Of a stretch of DNA of 64,000 nucleotides, positions 10,559-20,101 are shown in pieces. Under the pieces are notes generated by a model. The model saw nothing but the letters and a program-made list of their open reading frames with translations, was not told the origin of the DNA and searched no databases. The number at the start of each line of letters is the position of its first letter. The first letter of the stretch is position 1. Position numbers and translations under genes: made by a program. Location: NCBI RefSeq assembly GCF_014775655.1, contig NZ_CP061274.1, positions 682,001 to 746,000 on the forward strand. The letters run 5' to 3'. This stretch comes from Clavibacter zhangzhiyongii (GTDB lineage Bacteria; Actinomycetota; Actinomycetes; Actinomycetales; Microbacteriaceae).

Positions 10559-10957
10559 CTAGCCGAGGGCCGCGCTGCTCCAGCCGTAGATGCGGCCGCT
10601 GGCGCCGAACAGGGCCCAGCCGTCGGCGCACGAGACCTGGGCGGGGTCGATCTCCGGCGGCCACCAGGTGTCCTCGATGGTGGGCAGCTCCAGGTCGGTG
10701 CAGCCGCCGGGCGCCGGGGCGGCCTGCCCGGTCTGCACGGCCACGATGGTGCCGGCCTTCTTGTCGACCTTGGTGCGGATGAGGGTGCCGTCCTCGGGGA
10801 TCCACGCCGGCGTCGACGCGCCGAGCGCCGTGCGGGCATCCGCGGTGGTGGCGTAGATGGCGGTCGAGGGTGCGTCGAACTGGGACTGGACCCCGCATCC
10901 GGACAGGAGCGCCGCGCTCGCGACGGCGGCCAGGACGGTGAGGGTCGGTCGATGCAT
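10559..10957 (-). CDS. Secreted lipoprotein, unknown function
   Basis: 132 residues. The signal peptide ends in a lipobox (ALLSGC, modified Cys at about residue 21). The mature domain of about 110 residues carries two further Cys (GGCTDLELP and VSCADGW), which could form a disulphide, and several Trp (DTWWPPE). The predicted site is the outer face of the membrane. The ATG at 10957 is chosen because it begins a good signal peptide; longer in-frame readings run into the next gene. No family is recognised. Confidence 0.75.
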   Translation of the reverse strand: MHRPTLTVLAAVASAALLSGCGVQSQFDAPSTAIYATTADARTALGASTPAWIPEDGTLIRTKVDKKAGTIVAVQTGQAAPAPGGCTDLELPTIEDTWWPPEIDPAQVSCADGWALFGASGRIYGWSSAALG

Positions 10958-10974
10958 CCCCCTAGTGTGCCTGG

Positions 10975-11373
10975 TCAGCGACGACGGCGGATCCGGATGG
11001 GCCCCTTGGCCGTGGAGGGATCGACGACCGACCCCTTCTGCGTGATCTCGACCTCGCCCGCGTCGACCAGCCGCCGGGCCGCGCGGCGGGCCGGCTCCAT
11101 GAGCTCGCGCCAGTCGTCGGGCGACTCGGCGCGGGCCGCCTCGGACGGGCAGATGGTGGCGCCGCCGGCGCGGTGGGCGAGGAGGTCGAGGATCCGCCGC
11201 TCGAGCGACGCGTCGACGTCGGTGACGCCGCGGCGCCGGCACGCGTCGCTGCAGTAGCGCACCTCGTCCCAGTCGCGCTCCCACTTCCTCCGCCACTCGA
11301 TGGTGCGGCCGCATGAGGCGCAGGTCTTGGGCTCCGGGACGCGGTCCGTCGTCGTCGATGCCCGGTGCGCCAT
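10975..11373 (-). CDS. DUF2256 and DUF3253 domain protein
   Basis: 132 residues from ATG 11373. The N-terminal zinc-ribbon-like DUF2256 module has [16 protein letters not shown] and then [10 protein letters not shown], giving four Cys for metal binding. The C-terminal DUF3253 module (about residues 48-130) is a winged-helix-like fold ending [10 protein letters not shown] and a basic [10 protein letters not shown] tail. The fusion is common in bacteria, but its role is unknown; a nucleic-acid-associated role is plausible from the zinc ribbon and the basic tail. An alternative ATG at 11403 adds ten residues. It is divergent from the RND gene across about 190 bases. Confidence 0.8.
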   Translation of the reverse strand: MAHRASTTTDRVPEPKTCASCGRTIEWRRKWERDWDEVRYCSDACRRRGVTDVDASLERRILDLLAHRAGGATICPSEAARAESPDDWRELMEPARRAARRLVDAGEVEITQKGSVVDPSTAKGPIRIRRRR

Positions 11374-11561
11374 CCCTCCAGCATGCTCCGCGGCGACGGG
11401 CATCGGGTGGACGCACGGCGAGCCGTTCGAAAACCCGGCGCGAGCGGGGATTTCCCGGCCACGGGTGCGATACTGCCCGCACGGGGCGGGTTCCCGGTGC
11501 GGGCGATCAGCGGTCCGAGCGACCGCCGCACCCGCGGCCCGCATCGCACAAGGAGCACCCC

Positions 11562-14500
11562 CTGCATCTCCTCTCCGTCTTCAGCCTCCGCAACCGGGCG
11601 CTGATCGCGCTCATCACGATCGTCATCGGGGTGTTCGGCGGCATCGCGCTGACGACCCTCAAGCAGGAGCTCATCCCGTCGGTGTCGTTCCCGCAGCTCG
11701 CTGTCGTCACGGCGTACCCGGGCGCCTCGCCGGCGGTCGTCGACTCCGACGTGTCGACGCCCATCGAGCGCGCGATCCAGGCGGTGCCGGGCCTCGAGTC
11801 CTCCACCGCGACCTCGCGCACCGACTCGTCCGTCATCTCCGCGTCGTTCACCTACGGCACCGACCTCGCGACGGCCGAGCAGAAGATCGACCAGGCCATC
11901 AACCGCATCCGCACCACGCTGCCCGACGGCATCGACCCCGTGGTCATCGCGGGCAGCATCGACGACCTGCCGGTGATCCAGATCGCGGTCACGAGCGACC
12001 TCAGCCCGCAGGACCTCACGGCCGCGCTCGAGCGCTCGACGCTGGCGGACATCCGCAAGCTCGAGGGCGTGCGCGACGCGAGCCTGCTCGGCACGGTGGG
12101 GCAGCGCGTGGTCATCACGCCGGATCCCGCCGAGGTGCAGGCCGCCGGGCTCACGAACCAGGCCATCCGCGACGCGCTCGACGCCAACGGCTCGCTGCTC
12201 CCCGCGGGCGCGGTGACCGAGGACGGCACCACGCTGTCGGTGCAGTCGGGCACGCGCCTCGGATCCACGGAGGACCTGTCCTCCCTGCCGCTCCTCGGCG
12301 CCGCGAACGGGCGCCAGCTCACGATCGGCGACGTCGCGACGGTGGAGCTCGGCCAGGACCCGACCACCGGCATCTCGCGCGTCGACGGCGAGCCGTCGCT
12401 CACCATCGCCGTGACGAAGACGCCCGCGGGCAACACGGTCGACGTCTCGCACCTCGTGACCGAGCTCCTGCCGCAGCTCGCCGACGACCTCGGGAACGGC
12501 ACGGAGTTCACGGTCGTGTTCGACCAGGCGCCGTTCATCGAGCAGTCGATCTCGAGCCTCACGACCGAGGGCCTGCTCGGCCTCGTGTTCGCGGTGCTCG
12601 TGATCCTCGTGTTCCTCATGTCGATCCGGTCGACCATCGTCACCGCGATCTCGATCCCGGCCTCGGTGCTCATCACCTTCATCGGGATGCTCGCCTCCGG
12701 CTACACGCTCAACATCATCACGCTCGGCGCGCTGACGATCGCGGTCGGGCGCGTGGTGGACGACTCGATCGTGGTGATCGAGAACATCAAGCGGCACCTC
12801 TCCTTCACGCCCGACCGGCTCGAGGCGATCCGCGCCGCCGTGCGCGAGGTCGCGGGCGCCGTCACGGCGTCGACCGCCACGACCGTCGCCGTGTTCCTGC
12901 CGATCGCGCTCGTCGGCGACATCACGGGCGAGCTGTTCCGGCCGTTCGCGCTGACGGTGACCATCGCGCTCGCCGCGTCGCTGTTCGTCTCGCTGACGAT
13001 CGTGCCGGTGCTCGCGTACTGGTTCCTGCGGCCGGAGGGGGAGTCGCGGCGCGCGCGCCGGAAGGCCGCTGCCGCTGCCGCCGCAGCCGCTCCCGCGGCC
13101 GACGGCGCCGTCCGCACGGGCGCCCACGCCGCGGTCGCCGGCCCGATCGACGACCGCGAGCTCGCCGACCGGCCCGCCCGCGGATCGCACGCCGCCCACG
13201 ACGAGGGCGAGGGGATGGGGAAGCCCACGCGCCTGCAGCGCGGCTACCTGCCGATCCTCGCCTGGACGCTCAAGCACTCCGCGGTCACGCTCGTGCTCGC
13301 GATCCTCGTGCTCGGCGGCACGGTCGCGCTCATCCCGAGCATGAAGACGAACTTCCTCGGCGACAGCGGGCAGAACACGCTCACCGTCTCGCAGGAGCTG
13401 CCGAGCGACACCAGCCTGGAGGCCCAGGACACGGCCGCCACGCAGGTGGAGCAGGCGCTCATCGGCGTCGAGGGCGTCGACACCGTGCAGACCTCCATCG
13501 GCTCGGACAGCACGTCGCTCACGGCCGCGTTCAGCGGCGGCGGCGGGATCACGTTCTCGCTGACGACCGATCCCGACGCCGACCAGGAGGCGATCCGCGA
13601 CCGCGTGCGCGACGCCGTGGACGGCCTCTCCGACGTGGGCGACGTGTCGCTCGCGGCCGCATCCGGCGGGTTCTCCTCGAGCGACATCGAGGTGGGCATC
13701 ACGGCGAACGACTCCGACGACCTCAAGGCCTCGGCCGACGCGGTGCTCGCCGCGGTGCAGGACATCCCGTCCATCGAGCAGGCCACGAGCAACCTCTCGG
13801 AGACGCAGCCGTACATCGCGGTGACCGTCGACCGGGCCAAGGCCGCGGCGGCCGGGCTCAGCGAGCAGGCCGTGGGCGGCATCGTGACCGCGAGCCGGCT
13901 GCCGGCCGCGGTCGGGCAGGTGGTCATCGACGAGAAGACGCTGTCCATCTACATCCAGGACCCGGACGCCGCGCAGAGCCTGCAGGGGCTGCGCGACTTC
14001 CGGATCCCCACCGCGCGCGGCCTCGTGCCGCTCAGCGACCTCGCGACCGTCGAGGTGGCCGACGGCCCCGCGACCGTCACGACCACGGGCGGCTTCCGCA
14101 GCGCCACCGTGAGCGCGACGCCGGGCAGCGACGACGTGGGCTTCGCCTCGGCGGAGGTGACGCAGGCCATCGCGGACGTGCAGCTGCCCGCCGGGGCGCA
14201 GGCCTCGATCGGCGGCGTGGCCTCGCAGCAGTCGAACGCGTTCGGCCAGCTCGGGCTCGCGGTGCTCGCGGCGATCCTGATCGTGTACATCATCATGGTG
14301 GCGACGTTCCGGAGCCTCGTGCAGCCGCTCGTGCTGCTCGTCTCGGTGCCCTTCGCGGCGACGGGCGCGGTGCTCCTGCAGGTGGTGACGGGCGTGCCGC
14401 TCGGCGTCGCCTCGATCATCGGCCTGCTGATGCTCGTGGGCATCGTGGTGACCAACGCCATCGTGCTCGTCGACCTCGTGAACCAGTACCGGACGCGCGG

Positions 14501-14843
14501 GATGGAGCTCCGCGAGGCGATCCTGCAGGGTGCCGGGCGGAGGCTCCGGCCCATCCTCATGACGGCGCTCGCGACGATCTTCGCGCTGCTGCCGCTCGCG
14601 ATCGGCCTCACCGGGCACGGCGGGTTCATCTCGCAGCCGCTCGCGATCGTCGTGATCGGCGGCCTGCTGTCCTCGACCGTGCTGACGCTCGTCGTGCTGC
14701 CGTCGCTGTACTCGCTCGTCGAGCGCGGCGGGCTGCGGATCCGGGCGCGCGGCGAGCGGCGTCGGGCCGAGCGCGGGCTGCCGGTCGCGGGTTCCGCGAC
14801 GTCGTCGGCCGCGACGCCGTCGGGGGAGGGTGCGGCGCGCTGA
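11562..14843 (+). CDS. RND-superfamily efflux permease (AcrB/SwrC-like), probable CTG start
   Basis: About 1093 residues with the AcrB topology: TM1 near residue 15, a large extracytoplasmic loop, five TMs (about 330-500), a cytoplasmic linker, TM7, a second large loop, and five more TMs. [15 protein letters not shown] in TM4 carries the proton-relay acidic pair, and [12 protein letters not shown] lies in the second half. No periplasmic adaptor gene is adjacent, as in Gram-positive SwrC/YerP transporters. AAGGAG at 11550-11555 sits six bases before CTG at 11562. No in-frame ATG, GTG or TTG with a ribosome site occurs nearby, and the next downstream GTG would cut TM1. The linker (about residues 495-565) contains nine consecutive Ala. 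Confidence 0.85.
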   Translation: MHLLSVFSLRNRALIALITIVIGVFGGIALTTLKQELIPSVSFPQLAVVTAYPGASPAVVDSDVSTPIERAIQAVPGLESSTATSRTDSSVISASFTYGTDLATAEQKIDQAINRIRTTLPDGIDPVVIAGSIDDLPVIQIAVTSDLSPQDLTAALERSTLADIRKLEGVRDASLLGTVGQRVVITPDPAEVQAAGLTNQAIRDALDANGSLLPAGAVTEDGTTLSVQSGTRLGSTEDLSSLPLLGAANGRQLTIGDVATVELGQDPTTGISRVDGEPSLTIAVTKTPAGNTVDVSHLVTELLPQLADDLGNGTEFTVVFDQAPFIEQSISSLTTEGLLGLVFAVLVILVFLMSIRSTIVTAISIPASVLITFIGMLASGYTLNIITLGALTIAVGRVVDDSIVVIENIKRHLSFTPDRLEAIRAAVREVAGAVTASTATTVAVFLPIALVGDITGELFRPFALTVTIALAASLFVSLTIVPVLAYWFLRPEGESRRARRKAAAAAAAAAPAADGAVRTGAHAAVAGPIDDRELADRPARGSHAAHDEGEGMGKPTRLQRGYLPILAWTLKHSAVTLVLAILVLGGTVALIPSMKTNFLGDSGQNTLTVSQELPSDTSLEAQDTAATQVEQALIGVEGVDTVQTSIGSDSTSLTAAFSGGGGITFSLTTDPDADQEAIRDRVRDAVDGLSDVGDVSLAAASGGFSSSDIEVGITANDSDDLKASADAVLAAVQDIPSIEQATSNLSETQPYIAVTVDRAKAAAAGLSEQAVGGIVTASRLPAAVGQVVIDEKTLSIYIQDPDAAQSLQGLRDFRIPTARGLVPLSDLATVEVADGPATVTTTGGFRSATVSATPGSDDVGFASAEVTQAIADVQLPAGAQASIGGVASQQSNAFGQLGLAVLAAILIVYIIMVATFRSLVQPLVLLVSVPFAATGAVLLQVVTGVPLGVASIIGLLMLVGIVVTNAIVLVDLVNQYRTRGMELREAILQGAGRRLRPILMTALATIFALLPLAIGLTGHGGFISQPLAIVVIGGLLSSTVLTLVVLPSLYSLVERGGLRIRARGERRRAERGLPVAGSATSSAATPSGEGAAR

Positions 14844-14868
14844 TCCGCCGGCGCTACCCCGCGTGACC

Positions 14869-14913
14869 CCGCCCGGGGGCGCCCTCCGCACCATGCGGGG
14901 CGCGCCCGGGCGG
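14869..14913 (+). terminator. Hairpin terminator after the RND gene
   Basis: CCGCCCGGG at 14869-14877 pairs with CCCGGGCGG at 14905-14913. Additional inner GCGC pairing gives a long GC stem 25 bases beyond the stop. Confidence 0.65.
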
Positions 14914-14943
14914 AGCGGTGCCCTGGTGCGGGGTGGCCGGATC

Positions 14944-15181
14944 GGGTAGTGTCGTCCAGTCGGCTCTTGACACCGCTACCGGACCATCCATCCGGGCGGA
15001 TGGATTTGTCAGTCAGGTGGGCCGGTTTCCCCCTCTCGTTCCGCAGAGGGGTACGTCACGCGATGACACGGCCCCCGGTCGACGACTGCCCGGGTTGAGA
15101 GCAGCTCTGCGCACCCTGATCCTGTAGCGCGCTGCTTCGAATGAGCATTGTCATGCACTCGAGCAGAACGAGGAATCCCTC
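14944..15181 (+). promoter_or_regulatory. Long structured leader and promoter region of the DEAD-box helicase
   Basis: About 240 non-coding bases precede the helicase ATG. TAGTGT at 14947-14952 is a possible -10 box and TTGACA at 14967-14972 a possible -35 of a second promoter. ATCCATCC/GGATGGAT (about 14985-15005, 4-base loop) and CCCCTCT/AGAGGGG (15030-15051) form hairpins. Long leaders are common on cold-shock RNA helicase mRNAs. The exact transcription start cannot be fixed from sequence. Confidence 0.4.
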
Positions 15182-17419
15182 ATGCCCTACAACAACGACT
15201 CCCCGCGCGGCGCCAAGCGCGCCCCGGCCGGATCCCGCAGCCCGAACCACCGCGGCTACAACTCCGATCCCGCGCCCAAGAAGCAGCGCTGGAACGCCGA
15301 CGAGCGCGCCCAGCGCTCCGGCCAGGACGACCGCCCCCAGCGCGGCGGCGCAGTCCGCCCCGCGCGCGGCGGCGACCGCCCCAACTGGGAGCCCCGCTCC
15401 GAGCGTCCCGCCGGCCGCGGCGAGCGTCCCGCGTACGGCGACCGCCCCAACCGCGCCGGCCAGCGCCCCGAGCGCGGTGACGCCCGCCCGCAGCGCGGCG
15501 AGCGTCCCTCCTACGGCGGCGGGAACGACCGCGGCCAGCGCAGCGAGCGTCCCTCCTACGGCGCCGAGCGCGGCCAGCGCTCCGAGCGTCCGTCGTACGG
15601 GAACGACCGGCCCGCCCGCGGTGGCGAGCGCTCCGAGCGTCCCGCGTACAACGACCGCGCGCCGCGCAACGACCGTCCCTCCTACGGGAACGACCGGCCG
15701 CAGCGGTCGGAGCGTCCCGCGTACAACGACCGGAACGAGCGCCCCTCGTACGGCGACCGCGCCCAGCGCTCCGAGCGTCCGGCGTACAATGACCGCGCCG
15801 CTCGCACGGAGCGCCCGTCGTACAACGACCGCAACGACCGCAACGCCCGCACGGAGCGCCCCGCGTACAACGACCGCGCCCCGCGCACCGAGCGTCCGGC
15901 TTACAACGACCGTCCCGCCCGCACCGAGCGCCCGTCGTACAACGACTCGCGCCCGGCCCGCACGGAGCGCCCGTCCTACGGCGACCGCGCCGAGCGATCC
16001 GAGCGTCCCTCCTACAACGACCGTCCGGCCCGCACCGAGCGCCCGTCGTACGGCAACGACCGCCCGCAGCGCTCCGAGCGTCCGTCCTACGCCGACCGCC
16101 CCCAGCGCAGCGAGCGCCCGTCCTACGACGACGCGCGCCCGAAGCGCGACAGCGACTACTACCCGAGCAAGGAGGGCGCCCCGCGCCACGCGCCGTCCGA
16201 GGACGTCGTGCTCGAGCGCCTCGAGGCCCAGGCCACCACGGCCAAGGACGTCGACGGCGTGACCTTCGCGGCGCTCGGCCTCGGCCAGAACATCGTCCGC
16301 GTGCTCGAGGAGCTGGGCGCGTCCAGCCCGTTCCCGATCCAGGCCGCCACCATCCCCGACGTGCTCGCGGGTCGCGACGTGCTCGGCCGCGGCCGCACCG
16401 GATCCGGCAAGACCATCGCGTTCGGCGCGCCCCTCGTGGAGCGCCTGCTCGAGAACGACGGCGCGAAGAACCGCAAGATGGGCCGCAAGCCCCGCGCGCT
16501 GATCCTCGCCCCCACGCGCGAGCTCGCCATGCAGATCGACCGCACGGTGCAGCCCATCGCCCGCTCGGTCGGCCTGTTCACCACCACGATCTTCGGCGGC
16601 GTGCCGCAGTTCAAGCAGGTCGGTGCGCTGCAGCGCGGCGTCGACATCCTCATCGCGACCCCCGGCCGCCTCGAGGACCTCATCGACCAGGGCCGCCTCG
16701 ACCTCTCCGAGATCGTGGTCACGGTCCTCGACGAGGCCGACCACATGTGCGACCTCGGCTTCCTCGAGCCCGTGCAGCGGATCCTCCGTCAGGTGAAGAA
16801 GGACGGCCAGCGCCTGCTCTTCTCCGCCACGCTCGACAAGGGCGTCGCGACGCTCGTCAACGAGTTCCTGCCGTCGCCCAGCGTCCACGAGGTCGCGGGC
16901 GAGGACCAGGCGTCGTCGACCATCGACCACCGCGTGCTCCTCATCGAGCAGCGCGACAAGGCCGCGATCATCGAGCAGCTCAGCTCCGGCGAGGGCAAGA
17001 CGCTGATCTTCGCCCGCACCCGCGCGTTCGCCGAGCAGCTCGCCGACCAGCTCGAGGACGCCGGCATCCCGGCCACGTCGCTGCACGGCGACCTCAACCA
17101 GGCGCGCCGCACGCGCAACCTGCAGCTCCTCACGAGCGGCAAGGTCCGCGTCCTCGTGGCGACCGACGTGGCCGCCCGCGGCATCCACGTGGACGACATC
17201 GGGCTGGTCATCCAGGCCGACGCGCCGGACGAGTACAAGAGCTACCTCCACCGCGCCGGCCGCACGGGCCGCGCGGGCAAGCAGGGCACCGTCGTGACGC
17301 TGATCACGAAGGCCCGCCGCCGTCGCATGGACGAGCTCCTCGAGCGCGCCGAGATCTCCGCGAAGACGGTCATGGCCGCCGCCGGGGACCGCGTCATCGC
17401 GGACCTCGCGCGCGCCTAG
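15182..17419 (+). CDS. DEAD-box RNA helicase with a long Arg-rich N-terminal repeat domain
   Basis: 745 residues. Residues about 45-320 are a disordered repeat region built from units of about 11-12 residues of the form ERPSYNDRxxRT and ERPSYGNDRPQRS. The helicase core follows: Q motif (FPIQAATIP, about 383), Walker A TGSGKT (Lys410), DEAD (517-520), SAT (FSAT), and HRAGRTGRAG in motif VI. The core is complete, so ATP-dependent RNA unwinding is expected. The Arg/Tyr-rich repeat resembles RNA-binding, condensate-forming tails, which normally sit at the C-terminus. GAGGAAT supports the ATG. Likely roles are cold adaptation, ribosome assembly or mRNA decay. Confidence 0.93.
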   Translation: MPYNNDSPRGAKRAPAGSRSPNHRGYNSDPAPKKQRWNADERAQRSGQDDRPQRGGAVRPARGGDRPNWEPRSERPAGRGERPAYGDRPNRAGQRPERGDARPQRGERPSYGGGNDRGQRSERPSYGAERGQRSERPSYGNDRPARGGERSERPAYNDRAPRNDRPSYGNDRPQRSERPAYNDRNERPSYGDRAQRSERPAYNDRAARTERPSYNDRNDRNARTERPAYNDRAPRTERPAYNDRPARTERPSYNDSRPARTERPSYGDRAERSERPSYNDRPARTERPSYGNDRPQRSERPSYADRPQRSERPSYDDARPKRDSDYYPSKEGAPRHAPSEDVVLERLEAQATTAKDVDGVTFAALGLGQNIVRVLEELGASSPFPIQAATIPDVLAGRDVLGRGRTGSGKTIAFGAPLVERLLENDGAKNRKMGRKPRALILAPTRELAMQIDRTVQPIARSVGLFTTTIFGGVPQFKQVGALQRGVDILIATPGRLEDLIDQGRLDLSEIVVTVLDEADHMCDLGFLEPVQRILRQVKKDGQRLLFSATLDKGVATLVNEFLPSPSVHEVAGEDQASSTIDHRVLLIEQRDKAAIIEQLSSGEGKTLIFARTRAFAEQLADQLEDAGIPATSLHGDLNQARRTRNLQLLTSGKVRVLVATDVAARGIHVDDIGLVIQADAPDEYKSYLHRAGRTGRAGKQGTVVTLITKARRRRMDELLERAEISAKTVMAAAGDRVIADLARA

Positions 17420-17425
17420 CGCTCA

Positions 17426-17480
17426 CGCACGACCCGACGGCCGTCCCATCCCTCGCGGGTGGGGCGGCCGTCGTCGTGCG
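17426..17480 (+). terminator. Hairpin terminator after the DEAD-box gene
   Basis: The arm CGCACGAC...CGACGGCCG (17426-17444) pairs with CGGCCGTCG...GTCGTGCG (17465-17480). It begins seven bases after the stop codon. Confidence 0.65.
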
Positions 17481-17512
17481 CGGGCTGCGGGCGGTCTGGC
17501 ATCCTCGATGCC

Positions 17513-18043
17513 GTGCCCGACCGGATCCGCCTGCTGACGCACGACGACGCCCCCGCCCTCTCGGAGCTGCGCCTCCGGAGCCGCGCGTCCCTCGCACCCT
17601 GGGAGCCGATCCGGCATCCCGACCACGACACCCCCGCCGGCCAGCGCGCCGACCTCGACGCGGCGCTCGCGCAGCACGCGCGCGGGCAGGGCGTGCCGCT
17701 CGCGATCCTCGACGACGACGGATCCGTGGCCGGCCGGCTCGACCTCAACGCCATCGTGCGCGGCGCGTTCGAGTCGTGCGCGATGGGGTACTGGCTCGCG
17801 GCGGATCGCACCGGCCGCGGGCTGGCGACCGCGGCGGTGCGCGCTGCCGTGTCGCTCGCGTTCGACGACCTCGGGCTGCACCGGGTCGAGGCCGGCACGC
17901 TCCTCCGCAACCACGCCTCGCAGGCGGTGCTCGCGCGCGCGGGCTTCACGCGGTACGGGCTGGCGCCGCGCTACCTCCGCATCGCGGGGGAGTGGCAGGA
18001 CCACGTGCTGTTCCAGCGGCTGGCGGACGACCCGCCGAGCTGA
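17513..18043 (+). CDS. GNAT acetyltransferase, RimJ/RimL-like
   Basis: 176 residues from GTG 17513 (IRLLTHDDAPALSELR). The acetyl-CoA loop is seen as GRGLATAAV (about residues 101-109), and the RimL-type C-terminus HRVEAGTLLRNHASQAVLARAGF matches the RimJ/L group that acetylates ribosomal protein N-termini or small amines. The substrate is unknown. There is no clear Shine-Dalgarno. It ends seven bases before the convergent SDR gene. Confidence 0.82.
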   Translation: MPDRIRLLTHDDAPALSELRLRSRASLAPWEPIRHPDHDTPAGQRADLDAALAQHARGQGVPLAILDDDGSVAGRLDLNAIVRGAFESCAMGYWLAADRTGRGLATAAVRAAVSLAFDDLGLHRVEAGTLLRNHASQAVLARAGFTRYGLAPRYLRIAGEWQDHVLFQRLADDPPS

Positions 18044-18049
18044 TCCCGA

Positions 18050-18772
18050 TCAGCGCGACCCGCCGTACGCCGCCGGCACCAGGTCCATGCGGGCGTCCCC
18101 GCTCGCGATGAGCGCGAGCACCGCGTCGGCCACCGTCTCCGGGGTGTCGAAGGTCGCGCCCGCCGTCATCGCCTCGGCCTCGGCGCGGCCCGCGCGGATC
18201 GAGGTCATGAACTCGGTCGCCGTGGCGAAGGGGATGAGCGTCGAGACGACCACGCCCGAGCCCTCCAGCTCCGCGCGGGCGATCGCCGACAGGCGCTCCA
18301 GCGCGATCTTCGACGCGACGTAGCCGCCCGTGCCCGGCACGTCGGCGAACGTGGTGCCCGAGCTCACGTTGACGATCGCGCCGGCGCCCTGCGCGCGCAT
18401 CGTCGGCAGCACGGCCTGCATCGCGGCGAGCGGCGCCACGAGGTTCAGCTCGAGGACGGCGCGGAGGTCGTCGAGCGCGAGGTCCTCGGCGGTCGCCTGC
18501 AGGCCCTGGCCCGCGTTGTTGACGAGCACGTCGATGCGGCAGAAGGCGTCGAGGGCGGCCCGCGCGAGCGCCTCCACCTGCGCGCGGTCGGTCACGTCGC
18601 AGCGCACCGCGATCGCGCCGCCGCCGATCTCGGCGGCCATCTCCCGGATCCGCTCCTCCCGCCGCGCCGCGAGCACGACGCGCGCGCCCGCCCGCGCCGC
18701 CGCCCGGGCGGTGGCCGCCCCGATGCCCGACGACGCCCCGGTGATGACGACGACCGCGTCCTGGATCCGCAT
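18050..18772 (-). CDS. Short-chain dehydrogenase/reductase
   Basis: 240 residues with the classical SDR landmarks: the nucleotide loop TGASSGIG (11-18), NNAG (about 84-87), the catalytic Ser in VNVSSGT, and YVASK (Tyr and Lys). The Arg pair after the first strand (LAARREER) favours NADP(H). The natural substrate is unknown. It is divergent from a TetR regulator with a palindrome between them, so the SDR is the likely target of that regulator. Confidence 0.88.
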   Translation of the reverse strand: MRIQDAVVVITGASSGIGAATARAAARAGARVVLAARREERIREMAAEIGGGAIAVRCDVTDRAQVEALARAALDAFCRIDVLVNNAGQGLQATAEDLALDDLRAVLELNLVAPLAAMQAVLPTMRAQGAGAIVNVSSGTTFADVPGTGGYVASKIALERLSAIARAELEGSGVVVSTLIPFATATEFMTSIRAGRAEAEAMTAGATFDTPETVADAVLALIASGDARMDLVPAAYGGSR

Positions 18773-18814
18773 GGCTCCTCCTCCTGCGACCGCGACGCGG
18801 CCTGCGAGGAGTAA

Positions 18815-18832
18815 CGCTACCGCAGAGTAGCG
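18815..18832. promoter_or_regulatory. Candidate TetR operator, CGCTAC-N6-GTAGCG
   Basis: A perfect 6-bp inverted repeat (18815-18820 with 18827-18832) lies in the 90-base gap between the SDR and TetR genes. Size and position fit a TetR-family operator controlling both promoters. Confidence 0.5.
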
Positions 18833-18862
18833 GAATGGGGCGACGGGCCTATCCTGGACCGG

Positions 18863-19477
18863 ATGGACACCCCGGACGCCGCCCCCCGACCCCGCGTCGG
18901 CCGTCCCGTCGACCGCTCGAGCGACACCGCGATCCTCTCCGCCGCCCTCGACCTCGTCGCCGAGCGCGACTACGAGCGCATGACGCTCGACGAGGTCGCC
19001 GCCCGCACGGGCAAGGCCAAGACCACGATCTACCGGCGCTGGGCGACGAAGGAGGACCTCGTGCTCGCGGCGATCCGCGCGGCCGGCGGCCCACCCGAGG
19101 CCGCGGCGCTCCCCGACACCGGGTCCCTCCGCGGCGACCTCGTCGCCGTCGTCGACTCGGCGTGGCTCGGCGGCCCGGACCGCCGCACGGCCCTCTTCGC
19201 CGGGCTCGCCCCCGCGATGCGCGGCTCGGAGCGGCTGGCGGCGGCGATCCGCGCGGAGGTCACGGAGCCGTACGTCGCCGTCTACGGGCGCCTCCTCGCG
19301 CGCGCGATCGAGCGGGGCGAGGTGGCCGCGCGGCCGGCCGAGGCCGTCGCCGTGCTCGCGGAGGTCGTCCCCGCGATGAGCACGCACCTCCTCGCCGCCG
19401 GCCGCGGGCCCGTGCGGCGCGACGACTTCCTCGCGGTGATCGACCACGTGCTGCTGCCGGCGCTCGGGGTCGGCTGA
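18863..19477 (+). CDS. TetR-family transcriptional regulator
   Basis: 204 residues. The HTH lies at about residues 24-70, with MTLDEVAARTGKAKTTIYRRW as recognition region. The C-terminal ligand domain resembles the TetR_C_16/AcrR-like group, ending with VLLPALGVG. It is probably an autorepressor and repressor of the divergent SDR gene. The GNAT gene 37 bases downstream may be co-transcribed. Confidence 0.87.
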   Translation: MDTPDAAPRPRVGRPVDRSSDTAILSAALDLVAERDYERMTLDEVAARTGKAKTTIYRRWATKEDLVLAAIRAAGGPPEAAALPDTGSLRGDLVAVVDSAWLGGPDRRTALFAGLAPAMRGSERLAAAIRAEVTEPYVAVYGRLLARAIERGEVAARPAEAVAVLAEVVPAMSTHLLAAGRGPVRRDDFLAVIDHVLLPALGVG

Positions 19478-19514
19478 CCCGACGTCCGCCGCGCCGCCGG
19501 ATACCCTCGACCGC

Positions 19515-20006
19515 ATGCAGATCCGCCCCGCCGTCGACGCCGACTGGCCCCTGATCCACCCCTTCTACCGCCGGATCGTCGACGCCGGCCGCACCTACGC
19601 GCTCCCCGCCGGGCAGTCGCTCGAGGAGGCCCGGCCGAACTGGATGGCGGAGGCGCCGGCCCGCACCTCCGTGGCGGTCGACGACGACGGCACGGTCCTC
19701 GGATCGGCCAAGGCCGGCCCGAACCGGCCCGGCCGCGGGGCGCACGTCGCCACCGGGTCCTTCCTCGTGGATCCCGCGCACGCCGGCCGAGGCGTCGGCC
19801 GTGCGCTCGGCGAGTCCGTGATCGCGTGGGCGCGCGCGGAGGGCTACCGCGCGATCCAGTTCAACGCGGTCGTCGAGACCAACCGGGCCGCCGTGCACCT
19901 GTGGGAGTCGCTGGGGTTCCGGATCATCGGCACGGTGCCCGAGGCGTTCGACGACGCGGAGGAGGGGCTCGTCGGCCTGCACGTGATGCACCTGCCGCTG
20001 CGCTGA
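19515..20006 (+). CDS. GNAT N-acetyltransferase
   Basis: 163 residues covering a full GNAT fold. Motif A reads FLVDPAHAGRGVGRALGESV (about residues 77-96) and the B motif is NRAAVHLWESLGF. Close relatives are annotated as generic acetyltransferases; the substrate is not predictable. It follows the TetR gene on the same strand. Confidence 0.85.
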   Translation: MQIRPAVDADWPLIHPFYRRIVDAGRTYALPAGQSLEEARPNWMAEAPARTSVAVDDDGTVLGSAKAGPNRPGRGAHVATGSFLVDPAHAGRGVGRALGESVIAWARAEGYRAIQFNAVVETNRAAVHLWESLGFRIIGTVPEAFDDAEEGLVGLHVMHLPLR

Positions 20007-20045
20007 CCCGCGGCCGTCGCTCCGCTCTCGCGGCCCAGACCCTAT

Positions 20046-20057
20046 TTCCTATAGGAT
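20046..20057. promoter_or_regulatory. GntR operator candidate, palindrome TCCTATAGGA
   Basis: TTCCTATAGGAT at 20046-20057 contains the perfect palindrome TCCTATAGGA, about 45 bases upstream of the 20102 gene. The same core occurs at 25898-25909 in front of the kinase operon. TATAGG or TAGGAT may also serve as the -10 box, so binding would block transcription. The GntR gene at 22035-22766 is the obvious candidate regulator. Confidence 0.65.
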
Positions 20058-20101
20058 CTGGATCCCGAGTGCTCGGGACCCGACGACCGCGATGGAGCAG
20101 C

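Noticed and set aside
10962-14894. 1310-codon open frame antisense to the RND gene
   Set aside because: Composition is RDEHV-rich without domains, and the RND protein on the other strand is fully conserved.
15300-16150. CRISPR-like regular repeats
   Set aside because: They are in-frame protein repeats of the DEAD-box N-terminus without unique spacers.
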